Below, one piece after another: positions 11,796-25,012 of a stretch of 64,000 nt of DNA. The stretch comes from Gymnogyps californianus. Its lineage: Eukaryota; Chordata; Aves; Accipitriformes; Cathartidae. A model generated the notes under the pieces. It ran no database searches. It was not told the DNA's origin and saw only the letters and a list, made by a program, of their open reading frames with translations. The DNA lies in contig NC_059474.1 of assembly GCF_018139145.2 (NCBI RefSeq), forward strand, positions 44,100,344 to 44,164,343, read 5' to 3'. Made by a program: the position numbers and the translations under genes. Position 1 is the first letter of the stretch, and every line of letters starts with the position of its first letter.

Positions 11796-11916
11796 CTGTC
11801 TTTATCTCAACTCACGAGGTTTTTTTTCCTGATTCTCTCCCCCATCCCAGGGGTGGGGGGGCAGTGAGCGAGCGGCTGCGTGGTGCTTAGTTGCCAGGTG
11901 GGGTTAAACCACAACA

Positions 11917-11921
11917 GTTCT
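11917..11921 (+). repeat. Target-site duplication GTTCT, right copy
   Basis: Exact copy of 11335-11339. It fixes the 3' boundary of the LTR. Confidence 0.85.
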
Positions 11922-14900
11922 GAATTAATCTATGTCTTTGATATCAGGATGAGTCTCTCCCATTATTGGAGGGGTGAAAACGGAGGAAAGAGAGGAAGTC
12001 GAAAAAGGCTCTGACACCTTCTTTTCGTTTATAAAGCTAGTTAAAATACCTGAATATTTTTAATTAAAAGTGATTTTCCTCAAAATTCTGGAAAAGAAAT
12101 TGGTTAGCTAATCTAGAAAACAGCTTGGTTTGATTTTTACTATTTGACTTTTTCTGTCAAGAATTAGTCATTGGCAAAGACCTGGTGCTAAATACATTAC
12201 AGAAATACTATTCTAAGGCAATGTATAGGGGGGAGTGGTATAGCTTTCTCTGTCAGGGAGTATCATTGCAGTTTAATAAAAACATCTATAACTATATCAA
12301 AGGAAGCTTCTCAGTCACCACATGTCAGGTGACAGATTTTTATTTTTTTCTTTTGGTAAGCAGTACAATAATGTGACAGTTTTTCCATCCCAGTATATAT
12401 CAAAAGCAGTGAATATTTAGTGCAAGTAGACATGTTTATTCTGCATCAGACCTGAATGTGTTTGTAAAACTAACCCCATTATGCTTATCCTCCTCTTATT
12501 CCCAGTCCTTACCTTCTACTGCCATTAGTATGCAGCAAAAATTAAAGCTGTCGTCCTTTCCTTCTAACTAGTGCATAGCCAAGTAAAGGTTTCACATATA
12601 ATGGTGTTGACCGTCCAGTTAGACTCGGATTAGATAGGATGTAATATCTTTGCTCAATTCAGCCATGAGCTATTACTGAAAACCTAAGGTTGACTAAAAC
12701 AAAAAACAGGAGGGAAGTGTCATCATTGCCCATTAAGATCAAAGAAGTAAACATTTGATAGCTATCTGGGTTTTTTTAAATACTCACAACATTCTTGATA
12801 TGGAAAAACAAGATAACCAACAGATGCAAAAGGTGACATCTTGGGAAAAAAGCTGCTTAAAACTCTTTCTTAAAAACTCAAAGCATCTAATTAATGAATA
12901 TTTCCTGATACATTATGTTTTATGCCCCCGACTAAATATCTATTACACTTATACTTGCAATGTTGTTATGATCCTAGTTATCTTACAAGTATTTTACAAA
13001 ATTGCTCAGTGTGACAAACCACTTAAATTATAATTCTCAAATTATATCAAAACATCCTCATGAACTTTAAAGTATTTCTAGTCCAAGAAATGAGTACGTT
13101 ATACCTCATTAACAAACCAAATGTCTTCCTGTATTTTAAAGTAAAATCATTCTGTTTTTTTTTCATTTTGCCTGCCCACAGTTTCCCAACACCTAGGCAT
13201 TTGTGGGTATGTATTTAGATACTCCATTATTTTATAGTAGTTAGAACTAAGACAAAATGATTATGGCAAGACTACATAATACAGTTGCTTGTGATAATAG
13301 AGGACTGTATTAAGGAGATCCCTCAGCTTGTATTTTGATGTTCTGTTGCTTGCTACAGCTTAACTAACATATGAATGCTACATATGGGTCCTAAATATGA
13401 AGGCTGCATATGAAGCACTGGTTAGAACACATCATATCTTTCATCAGGGATATATGACTGGACTTTCTCTGCATGGGAAGAAGTGTATAGGTAGGAAGGT
13501 TGTATGGCTAGTTCTCACTCTAATATTAAGCATAGAAACAGCTGGGATATGCACAATAGATATGGAAATGAGATGTATTATTGGCAACAGGGACCAGACA
13601 TAGGCTAGATATAGCTTTCTATGCTCCTCTCTTAATTTGTCATAAAATTGATACATATGGAATAAAGAGCTATTTGGACAACCTTGAAGGCATGGAAGTC
13701 AAAAACAAACAGAAAAACTTCATGCAAATCAGGTTTAAAAGAACTTCAATATAGGCAACTCAGAAAATGTGAAAATGTGATTCTTAAGAAAAAGGTGCTG
13801 TCATAGATCCCAACAACTTCACTGGCACTGGAGAAAGTGCCAGATGTAAACCTTCATTAAAGATAAGATAGATACAAGTTTAAAAAGATTAGTTGCTTGA
13901 ATAAAAAATCATTTGTTTACATCTATTTTACTTAATAAAATAAATATAATTTGCTTTAAAGATGATTAAATTTTAAAAATTTTCTTTTGCTGGAAGCAAT
14001 TATGAAACTGATTTTTTTGAAGTGAGTAGAGGTTTTAAAACATATTGAGGAATCAGAAATAATGGGTACTTTAAAGTCTCTGAAAATCAGAATCCTTAAA
14101 ACCCTCAAACTGAGTGCACTATCGGTCATGTTTTAAAGTTGCTTCCGTCTGAAGTCTGACCAATATCTCCTTCAGCAGAATGGTCCTTTGCTGTCAGTGG
14201 AAAGACTTCCTTCAATCCACAAACCTCTGTGAATGGTTGCTTTCAACATGAAAATAGTATTTATACCTTTTCTGTCGCTTTTAGCATTAGAGCTTGGAGA
14301 TGGGATTATCTCCTGCCACATCACAGAGGGTTGTTCTTCTACAGCTGAGATTCATTTCATTGAAGGTGGCACGAGGCATATATGGAGGGCAGAATGAAAA
14401 GGTTTGTGCTCTGCCTCCCCATGATGTAGATAGATGTAGGCTTGTTGTGTCTTTAGTGTGGTTGAGCCAGAACATTTCTCAACTGCCAAAATCACACAAA
14501 AATAAAATGGATTCACAACTGGCATAACACTATGTATGAGATACAAACTATTTTCACAGCGTGCTATCAATTTTAAAGTCTGTCTTTCTCAGTAAGCCTT
14601 GCACAGGGGAGGCTTTCTTGAATAAGAAATCACCAGCAATGTGGTATTATTTATGGGATTGGTCACAGACTACATGTGCTATGGAAAGAAAAATACTATT
14701 GTTCGTGTTACTGTATGCAGTATTATTTTTAATAATGTTCATAATTTTAAACTCCCAGAGTAGGGTCCCGAAACATATATCCTCCAGCAGTTTTCAAATC
14801 TAAAGTTTTGTAGGCTTCGTGTTTACTTGTTAAATGTAAACTTCCCCTTAGCTTTAAAAAGAGTGAAGTGTGTTTACTGTTCAACTTGTTCTTAAAAAAA

Positions 14901-17900
14901 ATACATTATATTTATTCTGGCAGTTTGTATACCTGGCTTGTCTGAATAATTCTTCACAAATAAGAATGTATGGCAAATTTGTAAGTAGAATAATTATTCA
15001 AGAATAAATATTTTCTTCAGTCCGTTAAGCAATTTTACAATGGAAACATGAAACTAAATCTTATTTTTAAAAGCTTGGATTGTAGAAAACCTTTGAAATG
15101 CTACAATGGAAATGGCAAAATACTTTTTCAAAGGCTAACAAACATTTTACTTGAAGGGGAGACAAACTCTGCATTAATAGAGGCTGTCATAAGAAATGAG
15201 AAATATTACTGTGTGCAGTTTATCACAGGACACACTTTTCCAGTAGGAGAGGTTTCAGGAGATGGAATTTCTAAGAGGTTCCTGTACACCAAATCCTGAA
15301 GCTTGAAATTCCTCTGTGTTGCAGAACCCAGAAAGGATTAATTTTATGGTAAGATAACAAGCTGAGAAACATGTGCCTATTTTATGTATGCTCCATGTAA
15401 ACTATGATTTTTCTTAAGTAAACATCAGTATTAATCAGCAGGTTTAAGTCTTCTGTATTTACATGCAATAAAATATATTCTTGTCTATAAAGGGCTAAAA
15501 TTAGCATTGCTTCTTTTCCCAGAAGATAGTCCCATCTGAAAAATTTAGCTCACAGTATATAATAAAATTTTTTGTGCACCTTTTAATTGATAATTAAATA
15601 TATGTGAAGATTGTTTATTTTGAAAGGAATGCAGAGTGGCATCCCTGGGTGCACTGTGCTATGAGTCAGTGTGTTAGGGCAGGTTTTTCAATGGTCTAGT
15701 GTTCAACAGTTTGTAACCAAGCAGTGCTGAGTTGCAGGCGATTCCAAATCCCATCTCTGCTTTTGCCATATGTTTGCATTTCTCTCCAAGGGTATATCCA
15801 TCAAAGATGCTGACAAGCAGCACTAATCAATGTATATCAGGAAGGACTTGGTTACGGTTCTGGTATAAAGCTTAGAGTAGCTGTGTCATGGGAGGCACGG
15901 GAGGTGCTTGTAGTTAGCATTTAGAGCTGAATGGATACATCCAGGGAGGAAGAATTTGAGACCTGCACTAGCTGTCCTTTGGGGCATTGTGATTATTATT
16001 TGTTTTTTGACTGTCTGTGCCAGTAAATGGGAGTGAGTTCCAGGTGTCTCTTCATTACTGCAATTTCTAGACTGCAGAAAAATACTTCAAGGTATTTGAA
16101 TAGCAAATGATGTAGTGATAGGAAGCATCTGATCATTATTCCTCAACACAACAGGAAGCGAGCAAGGTGACATTCAGACTTAATGACTTGTGCAGACTCC
16201 ATAGCGTTGTGGAGAGCTAGCAACTTCAAGTTCCATTTTTCCAGATAGAATCTGCAATAACCAAAGAGAGATATAAATATTATTTGAAATATATTTTGTG
16301 CATCTTCTTCCTACACATCTACAGTATTCTTTAAAGACAGTAATAATAAAAACTTATCTACTTATGCTTCTGTTGACTTCCATCCTTACAGTTGACAGCC
16401 CCTAAGTGAACTAAAAGCAGGCTTCTGTACTAGGAATCTATTATAGACCTGCCCGTTCAGTCTTTTTAAAAACAAAAATCTGAACTTTGAACACACTCCT
16501 TCATATAAGACTAGTGTTTTTATTTGGTTTGCAACACATAATGGGGGCTGTGGCTGTTTATTCATGGTATCAATGTTGTATATACTGCTGTCTGTCCATG
16601 ACTGTTTTAATTTTTGATGTATGCATTTTAAATATTACTTTGTAAAAGGTAGATTGAGAAAAAGTTTATTTTTAAAAGCAGACTTTTAAATAGTTTCTTT
16701 TATAGGCATGATAACCTCTCTGCTTCATTGGCATGACTGTTGTGATAAGAAACATATAATTACATTTGGCTTGTCATGTTTGGGACCTGTGTCTCTTTGA
16801 TGTCCCACTTCAAGGTAGCAGAACAATTAGAGGCATGAATAATAAAAGATGTGCATTTCCTTGCATGATTTGTACTTGCTTTAGTATAATATATATTTAT
16901 TTCTTTTTCCATTTTCCATTAATTTTGATTTTGAAATCTCATGCTTATATCATAGCCTGTATGTACAAAAGCTCCATAATAACTGGATGATCTGAGATTA
17001 TTCTCTATGAAGTTCTTTCACAGGTTGAAGAAAGGAGTTGCCCACAATGTCACTGAAAACCAACTGTATTTTTCTACGAGATCCATCAAAGTTCAGAGTT
17101 TGCATATGAGGAAATAGGGCCAGAATGAAAGCTAAGGAGCTTCTGCTCCTTTTTCTGCTCCACTGCTGTCTGTATGAGACCTTGGCTGTGGTGTCATGAC
17201 TCACAGCACTTCTGTTTATATGTAGTGCCATAAACAGCTCTCCCCCTGGGCAGAGTCCACAGCTATGCACACATACGTGCAAAACAGTGACAACTCAGTC
17301 TGGTTTGTCTTTAGTACAGTTGTCCTTTTGCTTCATACTTCTTTTCTTATGTGATAGATTTTAAGGACGTTTCTGTGGTGTTCGGGGCCAAGATGAAAGA
17401 GATGGCAGATCTTTCGCCCACCATCTTCTTGTCTCACTCATAATTTATGTCTTTTTACTCAAGTGCACTCCACAGCTAGCACTGAACTGATGCTTTCCTT
17501 TAGGACGTAGTCCTTAACCTCCTTAACAAATGAAGTATTTACATGTTTTATACAACACAAGCATATAATGGAATTTTTTCTGTCATAATAATTTTCTGGA
17601 CATGCTGTTTGGCAATGCAAATATTCACAGCTGGTTTGAAGGGTGTTAAAATTTTCCTAGCCTATATCTCAGAAAAAAAGGCAGAAAGAGAAAAAAACTT
17701 AAGTGGATGTGGTTTTTTTACAGTATGGATGATTAGTGATGTCAGTCTTGATGTGGCTGAAAAGATTGATTCTATTTATGTGGAGACTCTGCTCCATACG
17801 CTTACAATTTTGAAGAATTTAGTGTAGCTGTGGCAAAACTGGTGAATGAAAATTCCTTCCATTGTATGATGGAACCAACAGATGTGCTGTTTGATATCAG

Positions 17901-20483
17901 ATAAAGCTAACAAATCAAATACTAGACCACTTATAGCATATTGGAATACTAGAGAAACAAGCTAGCCTGAGACTCAATATCTTTTCACTGTAGCCGTTCC
18001 TACATCATTAGTAGACCCCCTTAGATTTAGGATCTGATTTAGTATCTGTTAAAGTAAATGGATATCCTTTCACTGAATTGAGTCAGCTGATACAAACCCA
18101 TGGACACAGGTAGAAAGAAAAGTAAAACTAATTGAAAAAGAATGGGCATACTCTTGGGAATCTTACTGTAATGCTTAATTAGAGAAAAAAATTAAAAAGT
18201 ATTAAAAAAAGACCTGGAAATAAACCTGGAAAACTTGTACGTGTCGAGACAGAGTGCTGTAACTCATTTGTGTTGACACTGGGATTGGAGGAAAGATGTG
18301 ATTGCGGGTTCATTACAGTCAATAAACAAGTTTTGCACCTGTGATTAGCGCCTGAACTATGATTTCTCATATGTAACAACTGCAGACAAAGAGTCTTTCT
18401 TTGATTTCACAGTGTAGACACAGTGATTACACAATGATTATGCAAAAATATCAGTAATGTGTTTTAAAGAATTTATATTTTGGTATCTTTTTTCCTTTGT
18501 TTTTAATCTTAGGTGTTCTAAAAGAAAAATGGATTTGGAATGATAAACCAGGATTTTTTCAGTTTGAAAATGTTAAACTGAATATTTCAAGTGTCTAGGA
18601 GTTCTAGAAATATATTAGATAAAACAACTGCACTTAAGCTGGCCTTTTTTGTAAAGATTTTCAGTACTGATAAGTCAGCATTTTCTAACAGAAAATTCTT
18701 ACTGGATTTTTAAAGCCTTATTAAAAATATTTAATAAAAAAATCTGGATCTGCTGTTTTAAGTAAATCACCAAGATGATAGGCTTTACATCTAAACTCTT
18801 TATTCTGGGCTTCCTTATTTTAATGGAAATATGATAATTATTCCTGTAAAATATTCCCCTAGAAAAACACCCAATACTGTAGTCACTGAGGCAAGGTAAA
18901 TTGGCGCCTACCGAGTTCAATGTAGCTGTGACTACAGTCAGCTGGCTATTTTGTCTATGCGTGTTGCACTTTACACATGTGTATATATGGGACTCAGATT
19001 TGGTATGAAGTGTGAAACGGATAGACTATTCTGAGTAACGATTGCAAGATTTCCTAAAATTTGATTTCTGGACTGAATGTTGAGACTTGTCTGCAGGCTT
19101 GGAGGTGAAGATTTTTACCATGGTTTAGACGAAAGGCACAATTGCTTTTGCAGACTTGTGCAAGCTCTCTGGCAAAGATTTGTGATTTGGTTCTGCTTTG
19201 GGCAATTACATGATCTCTCTTCTACACAGATGTTATTTTTGCAACATTTGTGATAATGTCTGACAGGGTTACAGGCAAACAGAAAGTGACATATCCACCC
19301 TGTCTGGTTGCATAAATCTGTCTTACAAAAGAAATGGGGATAACAAGTAGATTTGGATCCTGAAACTGCTAGCTCTAGGATTTTTGTTATGTGGTTGAAA
19401 GTATGTTGCTTCAATCTACAGTCTACCTGCTGACCTCGAATTGATAGGTTGAGTTATGTTACATCTGACAGAGTAATACATATGTAACAGATGTTAAAAA
19501 TTATGCTTGAATGTGATGAATATTGTCAGATAATGAGTTTTTTAACTCTGACATCTATATGGAGAGATAGGTACAATTTCCCCCTGACTGAATTTCCTGA
19601 CTACTTCTAACTTAAGTGGTAAACCTTTAGAGTGATGCAAACAGATTTAGTAATACAGCTTCCACTTAACACTAATAGGACTTTTACAGCTAATTTCCTG
19701 TGCATCAACTGGAAAATATGCCACTTAATATAATCTAAACATGTATTTATAGCTTAATTATTCTCTACCATTAGACAAAATGCAACATTATATAGTTCCA
19801 TAACTTATTTTATATGATATCCTGTAATAATATATAATATGCCTTTGTTGGAGAGAACACTTTCAAAGTGTTTTGATTTTGAATAAATCTGACCATCTTA
19901 TGTGTACATAGTTTATAAAAAAACTGCAAAACCCCAAAGTGCAATGAAAACATACCAGTCAAACTGGAGAATTGTATTTTGGAAACTGTGACAAACGAAA
20001 TGAGAAACACTTCTGAAACATATACTAAATTTGAACCTACTGGAATGATATAGGACATAAACAACTGTTATTTTCGTGGTGTAAGTAAGAGAACAGACTT
20101 TGTATCTGAAACAGCAGGGCATCCCTGCTGTTTAGAAAAATCTACCCAACTGATGAAAATATGCTGTCCCTACTTTTAACAATGTTCAAAGTGTCTGTCC
20201 TGAGTGATCATTGCACAGAGTGTTTGAATTCTGAAAAGTACAATGTTTGACAGCTGCAGTAAAAAACAGGACAGTTAAAAAAAATTTTTTTTTTTTAGCT
20301 CTGTCTTCCCCAGGGTATGCTTGATCAACTAAAGTCAATTTGAGAGGAAACTGCAAATTTCCATGAAGTGGCCTTCAAAATAAAAAAGGTGAAATGTTAA
20401 CAGGCTGAGAGTATGTAAGACTGTAAAGTCCTGTAAATGACTTAGGGGGAAAAGCAATATGCAAGAATTCCCAGTTGTTGTAC
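11922..20483. other. Unassigned AT-rich noncoding sequence between two LTRs
   Basis: No gene, LINE, SINE or RNA is recognised in this 8.5 kb. All open frames are under about 100 codons and lack recognisable motifs. The sequence is AT-rich unique DNA. Confidence 0.65.
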
Positions 20484-20488
20484 AGTGG
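20484..20488 (+). repeat. Target-site duplication AGTGG, left copy
   Basis: Matches 21085-21089 exactly and marks an independent insertion event of the LTR between them. Confidence 0.85.
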
Positions 20489-20747
20489 TGTGCTGGTTTT
20501 GGCTGGGATAGAGTTAATTTTCTTCACAGTAGCTAGTATGGGGCTATGTTTTGCATTTGTGCTGGAAACAGTGTTGGTAATACAGGGATGTTTTAGTTAC
20601 TGCTGAGCAGTGCTTGCACAGAGTCAAGGCCTTTTCTGCTTCTCACCCCACCCCACCAGCGAGTAGGCTGGGGGTGCACAAGAAGCTGGGAGGGGACACA
20701 GCTGGCACAGCTGACCCCAACTGACCAAAGGGATATTCTATACCATA

Positions 20748-20755
20748 TGACGTCA
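20748..20755. promoter_or_regulatory. Perfect CRE (TGACGTCA) in LTR U3
   Basis: The full palindromic octamer, including the CpG, is intact. In the sister LTRs at 11340 and 37360 the same position has lost the CpG. CREB/ATF factors bind this sequence. The TATA-like element just downstream is mutated. Confidence 0.6.
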
Positions 20756-20951
20756 TGCTCAGCATATACAGCTGGGGGAAGAAGGAGGAAAGGGGGGACA
20801 TTCAGAGTGATGGTGTTTGTCTTCCCAAGTCACTGTTATGTGTGATGGAGCCCTGCTTTCCTGGAGATGGCTGAACACCTGCCTGCCGATGGGAAGTAGT
20901 GAATGAATTCCTTGTTTTGCTTTGCTTGCATGTGTGGCTTTTGCTTTACCT

Positions 20952-20957
20952 ATTAAA
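20952..20957 (+). terminator. LTR polyadenylation signal ATTAAA
   Basis: Same position and context as in the other intact LTRs (CTATTAAACTGTCTTTATC). It marks the R region. Confidence 0.55.
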
Positions 20958-21084
20958 CTGTCTTTATCTCAACCCACGACTTTTCTCACTTTTACCCGTC
21001 CGATTCTCTCCCCCATCCCACTGGGGGGGGAGCGAGCCAGCTGCTGTGTGGTGCTTAGTTGCCGGCTGGGGTTCAACTACAACA

Positions 21085-21089
21085 AGTGG
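21085..21089 (+). repeat. Target-site duplication AGTGG, right copy
   Basis: Exact copy of 20484-20488. Confidence 0.85.
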
Positions 21090-24000
21090 TCACACTTGAT
21101 ATAATATTGGCTTTCAGAATTTGCTCACACCAGAGAAAAAACTGTGGTAATGCTGAACTTGAGCTGTCCCTGACATCTTATAGGCCTGTTATACCACTTA
21201 CTACTGATGATCATAAATAACTATTACTATGAGCTAGTAGAGGTTACTGAAGATGAGCATGATTAAAATAGGCTGAAATTTTTGCTACTTAAGGAAATCT
21301 GAAGATTTCTGCAAGACTCAGGAAAAAAATGACCTTCCAAATGGCATGTGGCATGACTACTAGTGTTAGGAATACCAAGTGAATTTGGTATCTATCATCT
21401 AGTACACACACTAGAAGAACACGTACATTAAAACAACCAGAGAAATGACAATGAAGAACACACATGATAAGACTGATGGATCCAGTACCATTCAGTGAAT
21501 ACAATTCATGCAGTTGATTAAATTACATTTTCTGCATTTAAACATATTGTAGTATAGCTCCTTATTATGTTAGCAAGAAATATGATTAATAAGGTGAATG
21601 ATTGTTCTTCGTATTTTTAATAAGTATAATACTGTGGTAATACCTTCAATGATCTACACAGCTTAAAATAATTGCACTGTAGTAAAGGAAAAAATATCAA
21701 GTATTTCTAATGTCAGGTGCCAAAGTTTAGCAGTAAGAGTCTGGTTGTCATCTTGTATAGGTTTTCATACCTTTATTTGTGCTTGCTGAGAATCTGGTCT
21801 TTAAACATAATGATTTAATTTCAAATTTGATCAAATACCTTTTAAATTTGGGGTTAGTTACTTTTTCAGACAAAGCAACTCAGACTTACCTGAGACTAGA
21901 TTATTAACTGTATGCACTTCAGTGGTCTGATAGGAGAGTGTGAGTTACATTGTGTAAATACTTACACAATATTAGATGCAGAAGTATACTTTTTTTGCTA
22001 AAAAATAGCTCTGTGCTTCAGAGGCTACAAGGAGGTTAATTAGCCTGTTCTCTGTTTTCTAGAGAGTAAATCTGCATAAGAGCTTTCTATGTCATAAATC
22101 AGAAAGGATTATGGATGTTCTGTGTGGTTTAGCACATAAGTGGCAAAAGTTAGCATAAGGAAGATCAATGTGGCATACACATCCTTCTTTTCTGTATTAC
22201 TAGATGGTGGGAATTAATGGCATTTACTGTGACCAGTAGCAGTGGGCTAATGCTAAGAATTACATATTTAGTTTCATGGATTTTTTACCAAAACTTGCAC
22301 ACTGACAAACCTGTTTGTATGGGCACAGTTTTGCTCTGTGAACAGATTATCAGAGGCTTAGACCAACTCAAAGACCTCCTTACCTCCTCTTTAGGCTGTC
22401 TCTGTGGTGAACTTCCACAAACCGATGTATTAGGTGGGGTAATTTTCTTCTCAATCACAGACATTTTTGAATGCTTTTTTTAGACTTCATTTTTAATGTA
22501 TCGTTTAAAAAATTCCAAAAAAACCCTTTTATGAGTATTTCCTGTGCCTAAGGAAATAGGTCTCTCCTGCCCCTTATAAATCAGTTCCACCTGGAACAAG
22601 GAGATTCTGTATGAGAAAGACCTATACATAAGTGTTTTTCCAATATGGCACAGGCTCCTCGGTCTTTTATATCTTATAGCACCCTTCCTCAGTGAAGACC
22701 ATAGGGTTTTAATATTTCTAATGCAAAAATCTTTATTCATCATCACTTTTAAGATCTAACAGAAAATGCCACTGGAACCAGACACTATTTGCCTTGGTTC
22801 AGCTGTCCTGTTTCAACCCAGATCCCGCATTTCAGTTTTCTGCATCATTTACTTTAGTAGTGAAAGATTTACACGTATCATCACATCTGAGGAACTAATT
22901 TTGCAAGGCAAAAATATAACCATGAGAGTCCTCAAAAACTGAGTTTTGCTGTCCATAAGAAACCAACATGCGGAGTATTACAGGCTGTATATGAAAACCT
23001 TGCCCTCAGAAGAGAATCACGCTTCCCTTAAGAGTATTTGCAGATGCAAATTATCTTTAAATTCAGATTTGAATTCAGTGCTGCTGGATCTAAAATATTT
23101 CCTGCTACTGCTCCCTAAGACCTGTGAGCATTTAGGAGGCTAAAGAAATAAGTTTAAAACAACTTTTGAGTCTGATGTCTGGATATTTTCTAGGACACTT
23201 ATCCCAGTTAAGAAAGACATTTTGAATTACAGTATCTTCCTTCTTTTTTGGTCTAAATCTAATTGTATCTTAGGGAGACTGTGATTTGTGCAGCTGGATG
23301 TATCTGTCTCAAGCTTAGTGAAAACACAGCTGATGATATAATGAGGAAATAATATGCCATAAAAACTGACCTAAAGAGTTTCTTGCAGTTTCCACAAGGA
23401 TGTAGGTAGAGGGACTAGGAAGTCCTCCACAGTTAACCCACCAGCTGAAGGCAATTTTAAAATATTGCTTTGGTGCTTAAAATTTCTCTCACATTAGCTT
23501 TCTCTTAAGGGGGGGGAAAGTCTATTACAAATATGAATAATTGGAGTGCCATCTGCTTGAGGAACATAAACTTACGGTATAGCACAGACAGTTAATATGG
23601 ATTAAAACACTGTCAAAGCTGTATGCCAACAAAAGAGGTTGAGACTGTTTTTCTGGCAGAACACTAACCCTTAGTAATTTATCTTAATATTCTATTTATA
23701 TAAGAGCTGTAAGCTTAAGCATACAAGATTAATGAAGGTTGATTTGACTGCCATGTTTACTTCCTGTGCCTTCCACAGCATTATAAAGGTGGCAGATTGC
23801 TAATCAAGAATCCTTGACACTTTGTCCAAACTCAGAGGTGAGTTTCTCAGAAATGATAATTACCTGTAATTCCAGCCATGATCTCTTTGACTATGAGTCA
23901 CAGTTAAACTGTTCATCTTTTCCACACATCTTCCTTACAAAATGAGACCACACTAATAAATAGCATTTCATTACTCAGAGAACTGTTTCCTCTTCTAAAG

Positions 24001-24487
24001 TTTTAGCTCTGACACTGCATCAGTAGATTTCATGAAACTACAGATGGCAATAGTTCACAGTGACACTGTCTTATCTACTAAATAGGACACTAGTCTGTTT
24101 TCTTCATTTTTATGATATTTTCACGCTGTACTGAAGTGTTATATTGCACCTGCAGCTCAAGCTTATCGATTCAGATCATATCCACTGAATGTATTTTCTT
24201 CTGAGCCTTAACAAGGGTCTTATATTATTAGAAGATCATGTCTCTTAAACAGATGCTATCTATTCTGAACCAGCATAATGCTGCTGTTTTGTAAATTCTG
24301 GTACTTAAGCAACCCACTGACTGGATAGGCAGTTAGTTACAACATCTGCTATGTCTGAATCAATGCAAAAGCAAATACATAAATTACTCACATTTCTTTC
24401 ATTGACTCTGGTCACTTCATGGAAGAAGGTGCTGGTTGTTTGTCAGGCACAAGAATACTGGCATCTGGCCTGTACCTCATCTATGGG
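21090..24487. other. Unassigned noncoding sequence between two LTRs
   Basis: No gene or recognised repeat. Open frames are short (the longest is about 88 codons) and unremarkable. A short G-run occurs at about 23510-23517. Confidence 0.65.
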
Positions 24488-25012
24488 TGTACTGGGTCTG
24501 GCTGGGATGGAGTTAATTTTCCTTATAGCAGCCCTAATGATGCTGTGCTTTGGATTTGTGACTAAAACAGTGTTGGTAATACATCCATGTTTTAGCTATT
24601 GCTGAACAGTGTCTGCATGGTGTCAAGGTTTGGGTTTTTTTTCTTTTTCCCACTAAAATGATAATTCATACTATACAGTGTTGTGCTCAGCAATAAAAAC
24701 TGGGAGAAAGAAGGAGGAAGGGGGGATGTTCGTGGTTATGGGATTTGTCTTCCCAAGTAACCAAGACGTATGCTGAGGCCATGCTTTCCAGGAGGTGGCT
24801 GGACATCTGCCTGCCAGTGGGAAACAGTGAATGAGTTCTTTCATTTGCTTTGCTTGTATGCACAGCTTTGCTTCACCTATTAATCTGTATTTATCTCGAC
24901 CCACCAGTTTTGAGATTTGCTCTTCTGATTCTCTACCCCATCCCCCTGTGGGGGAGTGAGCGAGAGACTGGGTGGCAGCATAGCTGCTGGCTGGGGTCAA
25001 CCCAATACAACA
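24488..25012 (+). mobile_element. Diverged, internally deleted class B LTR (525 bp)
   Basis: Starts TGTACTGGGTCTGGCTGGG and ends CAACCCAATACAACA. It aligns by eye with the LTRs at 20489 and 37360 over both ends and the centre (GTTTGTCTTCCCAAGTAACC, then CTGCCTGCCAGTGGG). The part of U3 carrying GGGGTGCACAAGAAG, the CRE and its surroundings is missing or replaced around 24630-24685 by unrelated AT-rich bases. The poly(A) hexamer is mutated to ATTAAT. The five bases outside each end (ATGGG and GACAT) do not match, so the duplication has decayed or an end is not original. It is the oldest-looking copy of this class in the window. Confidence 0.88.

Larger units (their letters stand above)
11340..11916 (+). 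mobile_element. Solo endogenous retroviral LTR, class A (577 bp)
   Basis: The element starts TGTCCTGGTTTCAGC and ends AAACCACAACA, giving TG...CA ends flanked by the perfect 5-bp duplication GTTCT. U3 contains a CRE-like TGACATCA (11596-11603) and a TATA box (11613-11618). The polyadenylation hexamer ATTAAA is at 11790-11795, followed by the conserved tail GAGCGAGCGGCTGCGTGG. The central part (about 11640-11780, reading GATCGCGGCTTGGGAAC and then T-rich) differs from that of the other + strand LTRs. There is no gag, pol or env next to it, so it is a solo LTR left by recombination between proviral LTRs. The end motifs match an LTR family I know as abundant in birds. Short frames inside it are not genes. 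Confidence 0.93.
20489..21084 (+). mobile_element. Solo endogenous retroviral LTR, class B (596 bp)
   Basis: Begins TGTGCTGGTTTTGGC and ends CAACTACAACA, with a perfect AGTGG duplication on both sides. It has the same length as the LTR at 37360, with near-identical sequence over long stretches. U3 has a perfect palindromic CRE, TGACGTCA (20748-20755). The TATA position reads CATATACA, so the TATA box is damaged. The centre includes GAGATGGCTGAACACC and GTGAATGAATTCC, absent from the class A LTR. ATTAAA is at 20952-20957, followed by the conserved tail ending GGTGCTTAGTTGCCGG. No internal retroviral genes are adjacent. Confidence 0.93.
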
